A stretch of DNA of 64,000 nt from contig NW_019091362.1 of assembly GCF_001949145.1 (NCBI RefSeq), positions 5,229,831 through 5,293,830 of the forward strand. Reading direction: 5' to 3'. Made by a program: the position numbers and the translations under genes. The notes beneath the pieces are model-generated. The model ran no database searches. It was not told where the DNA came from and saw only the letters and a program-made list of their open reading frames with translations. Origin of the DNA: Acanthaster planci (Eukaryota; Echinodermata; Asteroidea; Valvatida; Acanthasteridae). Of the stretch, positions 1 through 12,734 are shown piece after piece (position 1 is the stretch's first letter; each line of letters opens with the position of its first letter).

Positions 1-1743
1 TGTAATAAAAGTTGGGTATTTTTCTTCCCATCTTTTTTGAACAGATCATATTAAAAACTGCTATGCGCGCTCCAAGTCCATACTAGGATATACCTCTGGA
101 TGTTTATCGTAACCGATTTCCTTTGACTCTCTGACTAAAAGGGTATTTCTGAATGGGCATAAATATGTGCTAAGCCGGTCTTTAAGACTGGCCCAGGAGA
201 ATGAACACTGATAATGCCCTTGCCTGCAGCTGGGGCATTAGTCACGTCCATTCTCATGAGCAGGTCCTAAATGCATGTTTAATACCAGCCAAGCCCATAA
301 TATTTATTTCCTTACTAAAATATACCTGTTTTGCAAAAAACAAAATTATGAATTAGTTACCTAAGAACCCAAAAGCAGTTGAATGAAATAACTACCCGTG
401 CATAGGATACAGTACATGTATATATGTGCCTGTCTTTCTATTATCATCTTATTCGGTTGCATCTAAACCATGGCAGTACATGTATTTACATGTATGTTTA
501 TCCTAAACCTTCATGTACACATGTAAATTGCAGCTCTAGGTTCTAGTCAGAAACTTGGACCACTTTTCTTGCATCTGGAAGCTCTGCGTGGGGCTGCAAG
601 AAAAGTCTAAAAGGCCTGACTGCAATGAACAAGCCCTGATCTGCTTTAACATTGCCTAGCTAACAAAAGTTTCCAGCTGGGCTGTTACAATTTTTTTTTC
701 AAGGCTATGCATTTTATTATTAAAATTTATATGGTTGATTGTTACAAGTCAAAATAGATTTTTAAAAGTCCAAAAATTTGTAAAACAGTATGTAATGACA
801 AGTTTTAAAAATCAGTTTTAATCACACAGGTTATGTATTGAACATGTAATATTGATAGTTCACATAACACCACATTACATGTATACCCCCATACCATGCA
901 TGCCCTAACCATAGAGTTTCATGAGCAATATACTAATCCAAGAGACCTTGGCCGTACCGTGTAATACCCAATAAATTGCACTTATTTGACAGGCACATAT
1001 ATGTAATAACTTAGTGCAAAATGAAACACCTGTAAACAGTACACTTACAATAATTTAACTACAGAACAAGAGTGCTTTACATGATTTCTTTAAAAAGCTT
1101 TCAACTACATTTACATGCACTTTTTACATGTAAAACTTTTGTTAAAACTCATACACAGCCTTTACGGTGTGTAACTCCTCTCAAACATTGTTAATATAAT
1201 GCACTGAAAATAATCAGACCTGAATAAATTTTCTCAGAGTTAAACTTTAGTACTGAAGTAACAACCAATATTTTGGAAATTTTAACTGTTGGTTTTAAGG
1301 AATTTCTAGAAATGGTGTAATATCAGCAATACTTTGCTTGACTGCAGTTTAGTTATAAACCATAAATGAAGACTCAAAGTTAAGAAACAATGATAAAATG
1401 TGGGCATGGTGATCAGATAAATATTGGAGACATCTTTTGGGGTAACAGTAAACTTTGAGGAAAATCTGAAGATTTTATTGGTGAGCAACAGACCCTGAGA
1501 TAGAGGGTACTTATCTGTTGCCTCTTTTACTTTTATACCAGTCGTTAACAATGAATTGGATTGAACCCTGGGAATGAAGTAGCTTCTTACTGGATGTCAG
1601 CATTTGCCTCCCTGTGTGAAACACTGAGAATGATGTGATAGGCACACAGTGGGGAAGATGCTGCTCCTTGGAGTCTCCATTGGCCAGTACACATGAGCCA
1701 CTGGGAACAAGGTGGCAAGCAGGCTTGGGAGCGAGGCTGCTTC
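1..1743. other. 3' UTR and downstream flank of the SLC46-type gene
   Basis: AT-rich sequence with several TACATGT-type words and short chance reading frames only. The part next to 1744 should be 3' UTR on the minus strand. I see no gene or well-defined repeat in the rest. Confidence 0.5.
1474..1479 (-). promoter_or_regulatory. Candidate polyadenylation signal of the SLC46-type gene
   Basis: AATAAA on the minus strand, about 265 bases beyond the TAG at 1744. It is the first canonical signal I noticed in the downstream region. Its use is inferred, not shown. Confidence 0.45.
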
Positions 1744-4700
1744 CTACTTGATGTCTCCGTTAGCTTCTCCTTGGGATGCACCCATGTGTTCCCCTTCCTC
1801 ATCTTCAGTTTCACCGTCGTCATGGAGTTGATGATAACCTAATTCAGCACCACACTCCATAATCATCAGCACCCTAAAACGGGACAAAATCCAGCAATGG
1901 ATCGAAGCTGTTGGTACATGGTACATGTAAGCAAGATTCTTATCCTCAACCATTCATATACAAAATCAAAATTTTTAATATTGCACATGAAGACACTCAT
2001 TCAAACCTCTTTTAATGCTCACAAGAGGTCTTAGACTAAATTTTCACAACGTCTGATTTTTCAGAACGGTCAGCAACAATTGAGCTGCATTAACCCAACA
2101 GTCCCGACTTCTCCGCTTTGAGGATTCAGAAATGTTAACGTTAACTCTTCAACTGTATACTGGGCACAGGACAATTTGAAAGCGGCAAACAATACATGGC
2201 ACAAGCTAAATTTCCGATGTTGACACTTATCCATGCGTACACCTTCCAACATTCAAAGAGAAGATTTTCCATAAGTTTTCCAGTGAGCAGTCTCTACAGT
2301 GTACCAATACATACCCAACAATGGCCATGGTGGAGACTGTCAAGCCTATCATGACAATGAAGACGGCCAGTGGGAATGTGTTCAGGGTTCCCTGATAGAT
2401 AAGTCCCAGCAAGAATGGCCCAAGCAGATTGGCCAGACTCTCGGTGGTACCGGTCAAGGAGAACAGGGCACCTAGGCCAAACAAGCATGTCAATATTACC
2501 ATTTCATCGATAAATGTGTACCAGAGGTAAAGTGCACACAGTCATGACAGTACAGTGCCTTTCAGCAAATTGTCAAATTTCTGTATTTGACTCTCAACCC
2601 AGTCCACATTTCGCTATGATGTATTATGATTTCAATGGAATTGTTATCTGCATGACCAGTATGTTTACTAAATGGTGATGGTGGATGGGGGGCGGAGGCA
2701 ATGGGCGGGCCAATGCCCCCTTCCAATTGTTTCTTTTTGAAATATGAGAGAAAAACATTTAGTTGAATGCCTCCAAATAAAGCCTCACCCTTCCAATAAG
2801 CCATAAGAGGTTACAAAAAGAAATCTCAAACATTTTTGACCCCTCCCCGGCCCAAAAAGATGTTTCCCGGATCCGCCCTTGAATGGCTCATTATGCACCA
2901 AGCCTTAACTTGGAGCAACATGCTCAGTGCAGTTGCTGTAGCCCAATTAAGGTAACTACATGCTTCAACTGAAAGAGTAAGAATGCCTTAAGGGGCCACT
3001 CAAAATTTTTAATGTTTTTTAAATTTCAACTTGTTTTTCAAAATTGTTTTGACCCACTAACCCCCAATTTTGATTTAAAAAACTGATTTTTCATCTAGCA
3101 CAACTTCAAGGTAGGTGCATTTGATATAAATTCAAATACATGTAAAAATCCATAATGCAACAAGATGATGGCTGGAATTGCAATGAAATGTGCAGGTGAA
3201 AGATACATGTACTTTAGTGACGTTTTATTTTTAATAATCAACTTTTGCTCTGACCAGAAACTCTGAAGATTTGCTGGTAGTGGTAGATTGCATGGTCTGT
3301 CCATGGCAGCAGCCATGTTGGTTTTTATGACCGCTATCGATTGCACACACAACAGCATGCTGTGTCCAATCCACTCAGAAATGAACCTCCTGAGCTACGG
3401 CTACCGCTATAGCCAACTGCGTCTCCACGCACATGCACATGTATTTCTATCAGAATGGAGACGTAGACCTAGTTCTAACCAACAGATTTGGATGCTGTTT
3501 GCTGCTGTCTAGTTAGTCTTGGATTCAAGGCGATGAACATTTTACAGTTATTAGCAACTGGTGTTCAATGTTCACTGTGCATACTGTTAGGTTTATATAA
3601 TATGCCTGGTACCATGGGTACCCTGCTACATTTGTGTGGCCTACTGATCACCGCAGCAAGTGCCTAGCTTCAAAGTCTAAGAGTAAAACCCACCTCCTTC
3701 CATGACGTTTGACACATGCATAATAATGTACAGGCAAAGTCAACCTGTCTGTATATGGAAACCAAGTTGAAAAAGATTGCATTTTTGGATTACTGGTGCA
3801 GCGCGCACGCTGCATGTATTTCAGGCAAGTCAGAGAAATAAGTTTTTTCTGGATTTTAATCTCGATTTTAAATTTATTTCCTTGACCCACCCACCCATTA
3901 TTTAAAAAATTAAGTTGTTAAAAAACATTGAAAATTTTGGGTGGCCCCTAAATGGTTCTGAAATCAAAGAAATGATTGTGTGCGAAATTCTTGGTACCTG
4001 CAGCTTAAAATCATTGTAAAACGGGGATTCTTTTTTTCCCAGTGAGTGGGACCCGATGATTTTTGTTTTCTTTATATGTGTTAAGAGTTGAAAATTTCTG
4101 TAGCAATTTTAAAAAAATACATCTTGTAAACCAGAATCTACATTTATACCAAGCAGTGAGTACCTTTAGCAAATACCTAAATATATTCACACAATCCGTG
4201 AAAATTGATGTAGGGAAGAGAAATTAATCTTATCAAGTAGCTTTTTAACCACTTGCTGCCGGGGAACCCTGTTTCAAGCACCATGGGTTTACATGCAGAG
4301 CCAGGGTGCTCAAAATGGGACAAAAGAGCTGGTCCGTGTAACAAAAGACCGTGCTCAGAACAAAAGACTTGCTGCTGGGAATTGCCATCATTTTTCGGCT
4401 TGTATTTTTTTAAGGTTATCCATCACTGTTCCTTAACAGTTTACAACTGTTTTACACATAGCACGCCCGCGGATTAGCACCGTGGACAAAAGTACTCCAG
4501 GGCCCCATTGATGAGCGACACAGCACTGCAGCATGCTAATCCAGCCGCGTTTGAAAATACGCCACTCGCATTCACTGGGGACAAACGAAATTACGCAACA
4601 CCTCACAATTCTGGGCTCTGTTTACAGGGCAGCCGGCCCGCCTGAAATATTCAGGAGTCAATGAAGGTTGCCTGTCAGCTTAGAGTAGCCACCAAACAGT

Positions 4701-7586
4701 CATTTGTGTGGGTGGAAACGTCAATTAAATGAAATGAAGTTTTGAAGAATTTTGAAAACTGAAAATCTTGAAAATCGCCCATATGTGTGTACTGCATTTT
4801 TAAAAGCACCCAGTAACATGTGGTTAAAAAACATTGTTTCAATAGGAATACATGCAAGTACCTCCAGTTCTGTTCAAGCCATTTATTACTGCATGTTGAA
4901 TCAACTGAGAAATTTCAGGCACCTATTCATGTAAACTGTGTATGCGTGTACATATACCTTGCAGTTTGGGCTCAATTACTTTGGACATCTTAGCCATGAG
5001 GATAGCAGGTGGCAGTGCATGTAGACATCCAACCACGTTCACTATTAAAAACAGAACAAAAGAACATTAAGAATCATGTGAATGTCACTTCTGCTACATG
5101 CACTGTCATCTAGATACAATAAGGGCGTTCAACAAACAGTGGGCTATAGTGTCCGAGTTGGTGTAGGAGATAATTTTGAAAATTCTGAAATGTAGCACAC
5201 TCTTGGCCTGCTATCATCTTCCATGGAAGCCATAGGTTATAACTCACAAGGCGGCAAATTCTGAGGCAAATACTGTGGGAAAACATCAACTGGTGAGCTG
5301 ACCTGAAAGGTCTCTAAGATTTAGAGTACAAATTATATGGTTTGAAAAATTCAAAATGCATTCACAGAGTTATTACAAAGGCACAAGTTGGTGCAAGGTG
5401 CAAGTCGTCTTCAATGAAACAAATTGCAAGGAGAGACCTGAGATAGCTGTTTCAATTACTCTAGATATATCATCACCACAACTGTGACTCACCGAGAAAC
5501 ATGCCATACGTGTCAGTGCTGATGCAGATGATGACAAGCATGCCCACTGTTGATAAGAGACCTAGTTGAATGACTGCGTAGTCCTTCAGGCACTTAGTAA
5601 GGTAGCGAGCCCCCAGCGTGAGGCCTGCAGAGGGAATCCATACACATAAAGTATATATCAAGTGTGGCAGAGCAAACCCCTGCATCAAAAAGTGAGCCCA
5701 ATAGTCACATCTACTGTATTCTTATATTTTTTCCATCCGAATGGCTTTAAAGAGTTCTAATTTTTCTCAGCCCTTGATAAACACATCAGAGAACACAGCA
5801 TGTCTTGGAAGTTAGAAGGTGTGCTGCTATTCTGCATTTGGGGGAATTTAATGCAAAAGTGGGAAACGGTCATCATTATTCAAAATTCAAAACAAAATGG
5901 CCTTTTTTCATAAATGAACATGGAAGTTGCATTTTTGGTGAAAAATCATTTCTTTCATTTATGAACCACACTACTCCAAAAAAGTTAAGGACCACTTTTT
6001 CTTAACATGTAATTTTTTCAAAGCATGAGGGGGTCTAGCTCTTTCATTTTTTTTTTTGTCTGGATGTTTTTTTTCATTGGAATAAAAAAAGTAAAAAAAA
6101 TGATTTTCAGCAGTAAAATATCTCATCTAAAAAACAGTACACAAAAATAATAAGCGGTCCTTAACTTTCTTTGAGTAGTGTATGAATAGTATTGAGGATG
6201 ATATAGAGTAATACTGTAGTATGTTTCGTGGGTGTGGGGGCAAAACCTGTACATTTCCCTGATGCAAAATACATTTGCTGCTGTTGAGTTTTCTCATCCA
6301 CTGTCTACAGAAAGTAAAGATTCCTTCTGACGAACTCAACAAATTGACAACCCTAAAAACTAACAGCATTGTAAAAGGAAATTTAAGCCTAAAAAACAAA
6401 ATACAAACAAAACAAAACGAAACAAAAATTACAAATGCAAACAAAATCTTACACTGACAAAATGAAAGATGGACATACCTAGTCCATTGATGAAAGGCTT
6501 TGATGCGTTGAAATAGCCGATTAGAACTGATGACCAACAGAAAGGCATGCTGAGAAGTCGTATGAAGAGAATACTGTTGATGGCACCAAATACTCCCATG
6601 GAAACAAACAGAACTGTGAGAGCCAATAGCAGCCACACTCGACGACCCTTCCCTGCAACGCCAAGGATGCCTGAAAGGCCCTTCCATACTGCAGACAGCT
6701 TGGAGGACCGTGGCTCTGCAAGGAGGGAATCATCCTCTGAAGACTTGGAATCAGCCCGTACAGTCTCAGGAACCCAAAAGATGAGATACAGCAAAATAGA
6801 TGACAGCAGGGCAAAGGACAGCCAGAAAGGATCTGCGAAGCTGCCCCCTTTGATCCAATAACCGGCGCTGATGCTGGCTATGCCCGAACCGACAAGGGAA
6901 AGCGTGAATAGCAAGGCAAAAAGAAATGTGCGGTCTTTCTTGGCAGTTGTGTCTGCGACATAACTGGAGCAGCCACTGAAGAACAGCGGATATCCCCCAG
7001 TGAAGCTGAGAGCCACATTGGAAATGAGCAAGATGACCACAGGTAGATCAAGCAACGCTATCAGTAGGAAGACGACAGTGCCACATAGCATGCCCGCAAC
7101 AGGCAACACGAGCGGCAGTTTACGCCCCACGCGGTCACTGGCAGCTGATATGATCAGAGTTACAAACAGGGCGGGGAACCCACCCGCAAACCCTGAAATG
7201 ACATTAAAGCCATTCAGCTCAGCTGCTGCAGCTTTCTCTGCATCTGTTGGCTCACTCGTCTGGTTTGAACAGGCACCCCCTGACGCACTGGTGATGTTGA
7301 AGTTCTCGTAGATACGTTCCTGCACATACTGAATTGAGACACCATTGGTCAGCCCCATAGACACCATGACAAAAAGGAGTGCCGGCTCCACACTAACTCG
7401 CCGCAACCAGTCCATGTTCTTGAAACAGAAATTCTTAATCTTTGCTGGGCAGCTAGATTCCGACACAGTGACATCAAAATCATCATTTTGAGATCGTGAG
7501 GCTACCTGATCAGGAGCCTGCGGCACATCTTCCAATTGACCATAATGGCGGTCACGCACCTCACCACCAAAATCTGGTCCATGCAT
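1744..7586 (-). CDS. slc46: SLC46-family major facilitator transporter, five coding exons, 536 aa
   Basis: Proton-coupled membrane transporter of the SLC46 group (relatives carry folates, heme or small conjugates); the substrate here is not predictable. Coding exons are 7586-6479, 5624-5493, 5041-4958, 2471-2315 and 1873-1744. All introns are GT..AG, phases match at every junction, and the total is 1611 nt ending in TAG. What is seen: a cytoplasmic N-terminus of about 60 residues; a first membrane helix near 66-85; a luminal or extracellular loop with two N-glycosylation sequons (N97-I-T and N108-Q-T); the MFS loop motif DRVGRK at 151-156; then repeated hydrophobic helices to about residue 498; and an acidic cytoplasmic tail (DDGETEDEEGE, from about 513). 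Human SLC46A1 is 459 aa, so the extra length lies in the two cytoplasmic ends. The start is the first methionine of the exon; a 5' noncoding exon was not sought. Family assignment is strong; the paralogue is not decided. Confidence 0.9.
2699..2881. mobile_element. Possible hAT-like MITE remnant in intron 4 of the transporter
   Basis: The left edge begins CAATGGGCGG and the right edge, read on the minus strand, begins CAAGGGCGGATCC. The two ends are similar but not identical, and the GGGCGGATCC ending is typical of hAT-type short elements in marine animals (from memory). No 8-bp target duplication is visible, so the boundaries are uncertain. Confidence 0.3.
2991..3949. mobile_element. 959-bp non-autonomous element with terminal inverted repeats
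   Basis: The two ends are inverted copies over 32 bp with two mismatches (left 2991-3022, right 3918-3949). They start AGGGGCCAC and contain an AATGTTTTTTAA block. Similarity beyond this is patchy (AACTT and GACCCAC blocks on both arms). No coding region is supported inside, so it would need enzymes in trans. If the ends are trimmed to GGGGCC the flanks read TTAA and TAAA, which would suit a TTAA-duplicating family with one decayed base, but this is not firm. It lies wholly within intron 4 of the SLC46-type gene. Confidence 0.7.
5969..6180. mobile_element. 212-bp Tc1/mariner-like MITE in intron 1 of the transporter
   Basis: The left end reads CACTACTCCAAAAAAGTTAA; the right end read on the minus strand is CACTACTCAAAGAAAGTTAA, and both continue into GGACC. 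That gives about 25-bp imperfect terminal inverted repeats. The right side is flanked by TA and the left by CA, consistent with a TA target duplication with one mutation. The interior is T-rich and non-coding. Assignment to Tc1/mariner rests on the TA flank and the style of the ends. Confidence 0.65.
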
Positions 7587-8965
7587 CCTTCCTACTTGTG
7601 AACCTAGATTGCTTGAGGTTTGAATTTACCAGCGAGCTCCCATTCACTGACTGTCCGAGCAAAATGACCGACAATGCCCATTAGATTTACATGTATGGTA
7701 TATGTATGCACTCGTATACTATGCACGTCTGTACAAGAAGCACTAACAACTCAGGAAGGCAGTCACCACAGGTTGGCAGGGTACCAGGGCAATCTATCTG
7801 TGAAGAAGTAAATCAGAACAGTGCTCTGGTAAATAAATGTACACAAATTGTCAATTGCAGTTTGAATAAAAACCACGTAAATTGCAATGCTTTAAACCCT
7901 ACCAGCTTCTCTCGATCATAACCCAAGACCAGTCAGCACTGTATGAGTCATGCCACTTTTACTGTATGTTCAAGAAACATATAAGTAACAAATAGTTGCT
8001 GGTACTCATACATGAACCAAAGCAGTCAATCTGACCAGAAAATAACTCACATCACATTTCTACCGTGATGTACGTGGACATCCAGTATGTACAAAGACAT
8101 ACATGTACATGTACAGTGCTGTGTCTGAATGGGGATAGTATGAAACAGGTAACAATTACATATACATGTACATGTGGGACAAGCCACAGGACTGACGGGA
8201 AGATCACTGTAAATTTATCCCAAGTAATATAGTTTGTAAAATATGGTGATTTTGAAGGGACACCAAAAATAGTGATCGAACACTGATGGCATCGATATTC
8301 ACAGCTTACACATAATTCATCACTTTCCCAAACTTAGGAACACTGACACCAACAGTGACATTGTGATGGAGTTGTTTTGAGATGGGAGTGGAAAGACTTG
8401 GAGCAGGTGACTAGCATGACTTTGTCATACATGAATTTATTTTGTATTGCGGTTGACTGATTTGCAATTTGGTCAGGCCACGCAAACTCATTGAGTTGCC
8501 CATGTAAAGTTTAAATGTCTGCATATATTTGTTTCATATTTGTGGAGATAAACACAAGCTATTTCACCTATTTTGTGGCGACTCAAAATGTTGTGGAGAC
8601 AGAGAAATGTCCCCATAACATAAGAACTTGGTCTTTATTTGCCTAATAAATTGAATTGTTTAAGATGGTGCAGGCCAACCCTACAGCGAAGCATACACGT
8701 CTTATCAAAGTGCATTCCTAACAGGGTACCAGTGCTTACACATCAGATAACACCATGAGTTCAATTGCCCTCAGATTCTACAGTAATGCACTGGTAGAAC
8801 CCCAAAAAAATCACAACTCAGAGCTACAACAAATGATGAGCAAAAAACACACCATTGCTCTACGGTCACAGTACCACTTCAAGTGTTGCAAATATAGATT
8901 TTCATTCAATTTTTTCTTCATGTGAATGCCAAGCACAGGAGTGTACTGTACATGCATGTATCTGC
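7587..8965. other. Upstream flank of the SLC46-type gene
   Basis: Holds the presumed promoter and 5' UTR of the minus-strand transporter; no TATA box is evident. Contains two strong TACATGTACATGTA runs at 8100-8115 and 8163-8175. No coding region supported. Confidence 0.45.
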
Positions 8966-9286
8966 CAGTGTTGTATTCGAAGATATCACAAGCCGCGGTC
9001 AGTCCATCACAAGTCATTCAGTCTTAAGCCAATTCATCAGCTATTTCAAATGAGCTGTGACAAAAGCATTCTTTTTGTCATTGTTCACCCTGTTACTTAT
9101 GAGTTATGACTGGTCTTGTTAAGGGGACTTGTGACTGGTCTAGTGAAGGGACTTGTGACTGGTCAAGTGAAGGGACTTGTGACTGGTCAAGTGAAAGGAC
9201 TTGTGACTGGTCTAGTGAAGGGACTTGTGACTGGTCAAGTGAAGGGACTTGTGAAAGGACTTGTAATGGACTCGAATACAACACTG
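8966..9286. mobile_element. 321-bp hAT-like MITE carrying a minisatellite
   Basis: Perfect 15-bp terminal inverted repeats, CAGTGTTGTATTCGA at 8966-8980 and its complement at 9272-9286. They are flanked by 8-bp direct repeats GTATCTGC (8958-8965) and GTATCTGA (9287-9294), one mismatch. CAGTG-type ends plus an 8-bp duplication are hallmarks of hAT elements. The interior is non-coding apart from a 24-bp tandem array. A second, end-less copy of the interior lies at 42418-42575. Confidence 0.8.
9107..9262. repeat. 24-bp minisatellite, about 6.5 copies, inside the hAT-like MITE
   Basis: Exact 24-bp spacing of the word GTGACTGGTC at 9131, 9155, 9179, 9203 and 9227, with a degenerate first copy at 9107 and a partial last copy at 9251. 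The unit is close to GTGACTGGTCWAGTGAARG plus GACTT. Because 24 is divisible by three the array is open in several frames on both strands, which produces spurious reading frames. Confidence 0.9.
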
Positions 9287-9294
9287 GTATCTGA

Positions 9295-12200
9295 CATGAA
9301 TACCATTTTCGGGAACTTAGAAATTTGAACCTGACAAATCATCATCTGGTTATTTTGAATTTTTCAAAAAAACAAAAACCTCCAGAGCCATGGATCACAA
9401 GGAGTGAAATTTCCGCAAATCAACTGCAGATTCTGTAAAAACCAAAATAAATTTGATAATAATGCAACTTGTTGTGGGGTAGGAGAAACTTCATGTACAG
9501 GTACCTTAGAACCAGTTTACACTAACGTGACCGTTCAAAGGCTTGCTATGATATTCTGATGTTGTACCTAAATCGCTCAGCAAAGCACCCACTCCGTGAA
9601 AAATGGTAAATTTAACGGTATCAAATTTTATGCAAGCTGCATTTAAGAAATGCAGCCAGTTTTGGGCAAATTATAACATTTTCAAAAAAATAGAAGAGGA
9701 TAAAAACCAGCCATTCCTTAAAACTGGAATTCAACAGCTTGCACTGCTGGTGCCTTGGAGGCTGTTCTTGGTCATAAATTTTAATGTACATGTAGCTGCA
9801 CAAATCGTTTCCTCGCATCTATCCACCCATGCCTAGAGTAAATACAAAGCCCTTGCCCTACAAATGATATTTTGCTGGTACATGTACGGTATCTTTGGAC
9901 CTCGTTGGGGGTTCAAGACCCATGAAGAGCATTTTGGACCATTTTTACCCCCAAAAGTTACAAAGTTACCCTATTTCACTTTTGGCTAAATTTTAACAAT
10001 ACATTCTCTGGACTTTTATTTTATTTCTCCCATCTTTGTGGCTCCCATGGAGAATATGTTACTTTTGGGGATAAAAGTCTGAAATTCTACTAGGTAACAT
10101 GGGTCCCTATATCCAAAAAACACTCACTGCATGCTCAAACTTACGGTATCATTTGCCACTGCAAAATCAGCAAAAACATATTCCACAATGATTAACCAAG
10201 AATGACGTAATGTTGATGAATGTATATTCTCCATAAGTCCCTAATTTTGCCACCTACTGTCAAGTCTAATTGGTTTCTACAGTGCGTGATGGATTGCAGG
10301 TGTAAGGGACCTGGTGTCTACAACTTCAGGTACAACAAGGTCACACAACCATGACAACCAGAGGCAGAGACATGTCCAGCTACTTGATGAGTAATGATGG
10401 GGATGATGATAACGATCACTACCCAGATTAGTGATTTCCAGCAGCACTCCATTTTTACTTTTTTTTTTGAGAAGAGGTTGCCATATCACGTCCATAAAAA
10501 GAGAAACTTCAACACCTGTAACCTACATGTAACCATGGTAACTTCATACATACGATTATGGGCCTACGAGCAGTGACAAGTTGTCATGGCTTTGATCATA
10601 CCCAGCATTTGTCCAGGCTAGCTGTAAAGTGTAGGGGATATGTACTGTACATGTATGTAGCCAGAGGGCGAGTACAACCAGTACTAGTAGGCAAGGCAAT
10701 GTCAAATTCAAAATTCATCAAAACAGTAAGTAAACTCAAAAGCTGAGTTGATCCATGGTTAAACCTTCCCGTTTTTGAAATCACATTCTGAACTTCCAAT
10801 TTACATGTATGTACAACCGGCTCACGTCACTTGCAGGCATTATTGATAAACTTAGCGCACGTACATAGACATGTACATACAGTACATGTATGTACAGTAA
10901 GCAAGTGGAATACGGAAGTTAGCGTTAAAAGGGAAGGGCGCCATCAAGTTAGTAGATATTGTAGCTTGTGTATTAATTAACGAAAGTCTTTTGCGGCTAG
11001 ATCGGCTCCGAACGTCTTTAGCAAAAATCTTAATCTAGCACAATTCAACATTTAAATCTTCTTTATTTCTCGGGAAAAACGATAAAGCAAGAACAAATTA
11101 ATAAAAAATCAGAGACAAAAAAGCTCCCAAAAGGACCGCCCAAAAGGGACAAATTGTCTGTCGAGCGGCTCTCCTAAAACACGGGTGCGCATGTTCACGA
11201 AAATAGAAATCAAAACTTCATAGGCTTCACTAGCCTATAACGTAAGTTTTAAAGCTTTTGAAGCATTTATCAAGCAGGCCTCGCTGCTTCTCAAGTAGAA
11301 CAATGTCAGGTTTCTTCCGGTCACTCACTAGACAGTGATAGCTCTGAAAAGTCATAAATCATTCCTTATGCGGACGACACGATTTATTTGATTTGCCAAC
11401 ATCCATTGTGAGTTTTCAAATGTGATATGACAACCGAAGGCGTCACAAAATCTCCAGCAGTCAGACACAAAAACATGTTGCGGTATCATTGCATCATTCA
11501 AATATGCGACACAAAAACCAAAAATGCGACGGCGATCAAATGTGGGGCAAAGTCCAAAAATGCGACGCAAATCCATAAATTTAGCTTGGATCATCACACA
11601 GTCTTCATCTCCTTTTTAAACCGCTACGCAGCCTTCATCTCCTTTTTAAACCACTATCCCAGGACTGGTGGCGTAGTATCCGAAATTATGAGATACCCTA
11701 TGGCACCGGAAAAAAAAACAAAAAAACAAAAAACAAAACAGATTACAGCTTATTCTCTCGCGGTATTTGGTTGCGATAATGATAAATCCCAGTACTGTAA
11801 TCTCGAAGAATTTTATGACCATGATTGTAGAGAAAAAATTATGTTTCGTTGACATTTTGGTGCAGGGCAATCTGAAAATTCAATAGCATCTGTCAGAAGT
11901 GCATGTACATGTACCTCTACAAACTTTGCCGTACAGGCAGGAAATAAAATTCAGAACTCACAACAAAACTGAAGTCGTTGGAATCACAGAGTGAAAAAGT
12001 TTCGCTTTCAATGGGTATTTGAAAAAACGTCGAACTGGAAGCATTCACTAAATGCGCAATAGGGGCGGAGTCAGATGCTGAGGACACACAAAGGAGACTC
12101 GTCGTGGTCGTACATCTATACTCCTCATGGAATTAGGGGACAGGGAGAAAGCGCCTTCCGAAAAAAAAATTAATTAAAAAAGAGAAACTGACAAGAAAAG

Positions 12201-12300
12201 AAAACAGAAAATGAAAAAAGCGAGGAAAAGGCATGAAATCACCAGTACGCTTGACTTGAAAAAAAAAATGACTCAAAACTGACCTCCCTTCTTTACTATT
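9295..12300. other. Non-coding stretch with scattered palindromes
   Basis: No coding region supported. Contains a TACATGTATGTACA-rich patch near 10865-10900, a weak inverted repeat around CCCCCAAAAGTTAC (about 9949) and GTTACTTTTGGGG (about 10057), and a short run of ATGCGAC repeats near 11505-11575. Otherwise nothing recognisable. Confidence 0.4.
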
Positions 12301-12734
12301 GACGATTTATCAGTTTGTTGCTGATAATTCCTCCCCCTCCTCTCCGACAGTCTTTCCCTGTCCGCCTGGGAAAAGTGGTTTGCCTCTCTAGAAAAATCGA
12401 CTGTTGCGATAACTTGTACCCGGAGAAGCTTACTGTACACACTACACTTGAGAAGAGACTAATGTGTGCATGCTCTTTTCATGAAAGTATGGGTGGGTCC
12501 ATTCACACAAATGATAGCGATGAAACTGAGAGTGATGAATGTGTCCATGTTGAAAGTGTCATCGCTGAAAATATGAGTGATGTTATGACGATAAAGGAGG
12601 ATGGTACAAGCATCGATAAAGTTATTTACTCACTCCCCATAATTGATGCCGCCCAGGTGCACAGTTGTCAACTACACTTGAAGAACCCCACAAGCTTAAT
12701 GTGCTGTAGCTTCAGGTTGTGCCGGGAAGCTTGC

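Noticed and set aside
6547-7311. Plus-strand frames of about 100 codons opposite the transporter
   Set aside because: Antisense shadows of the first SLC46-type exon, whose own frame has clear membrane helices and splice sites.
8100-8175. Possible CRISPR-like or satellite array from repeated ACATGTACATGT words
   Set aside because: Spacing is irregular and units are dispersed, so neither a tandem satellite nor an array of spacers is supported.
9093-9328. Overlapping open frames on both strands with Leu/Val or Ser/Gln repeats
   Set aside because: They are translations of a 24-bp minisatellite inside a MITE; the period is divisible by three, so all frames stay open.
9940-10075. Weak inverted repeat CCCCCAAAAGTTAC / GTTACTTTTGGGG
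   Set aside because: Short and imperfect, with no flanking duplication; not enough to call an element.
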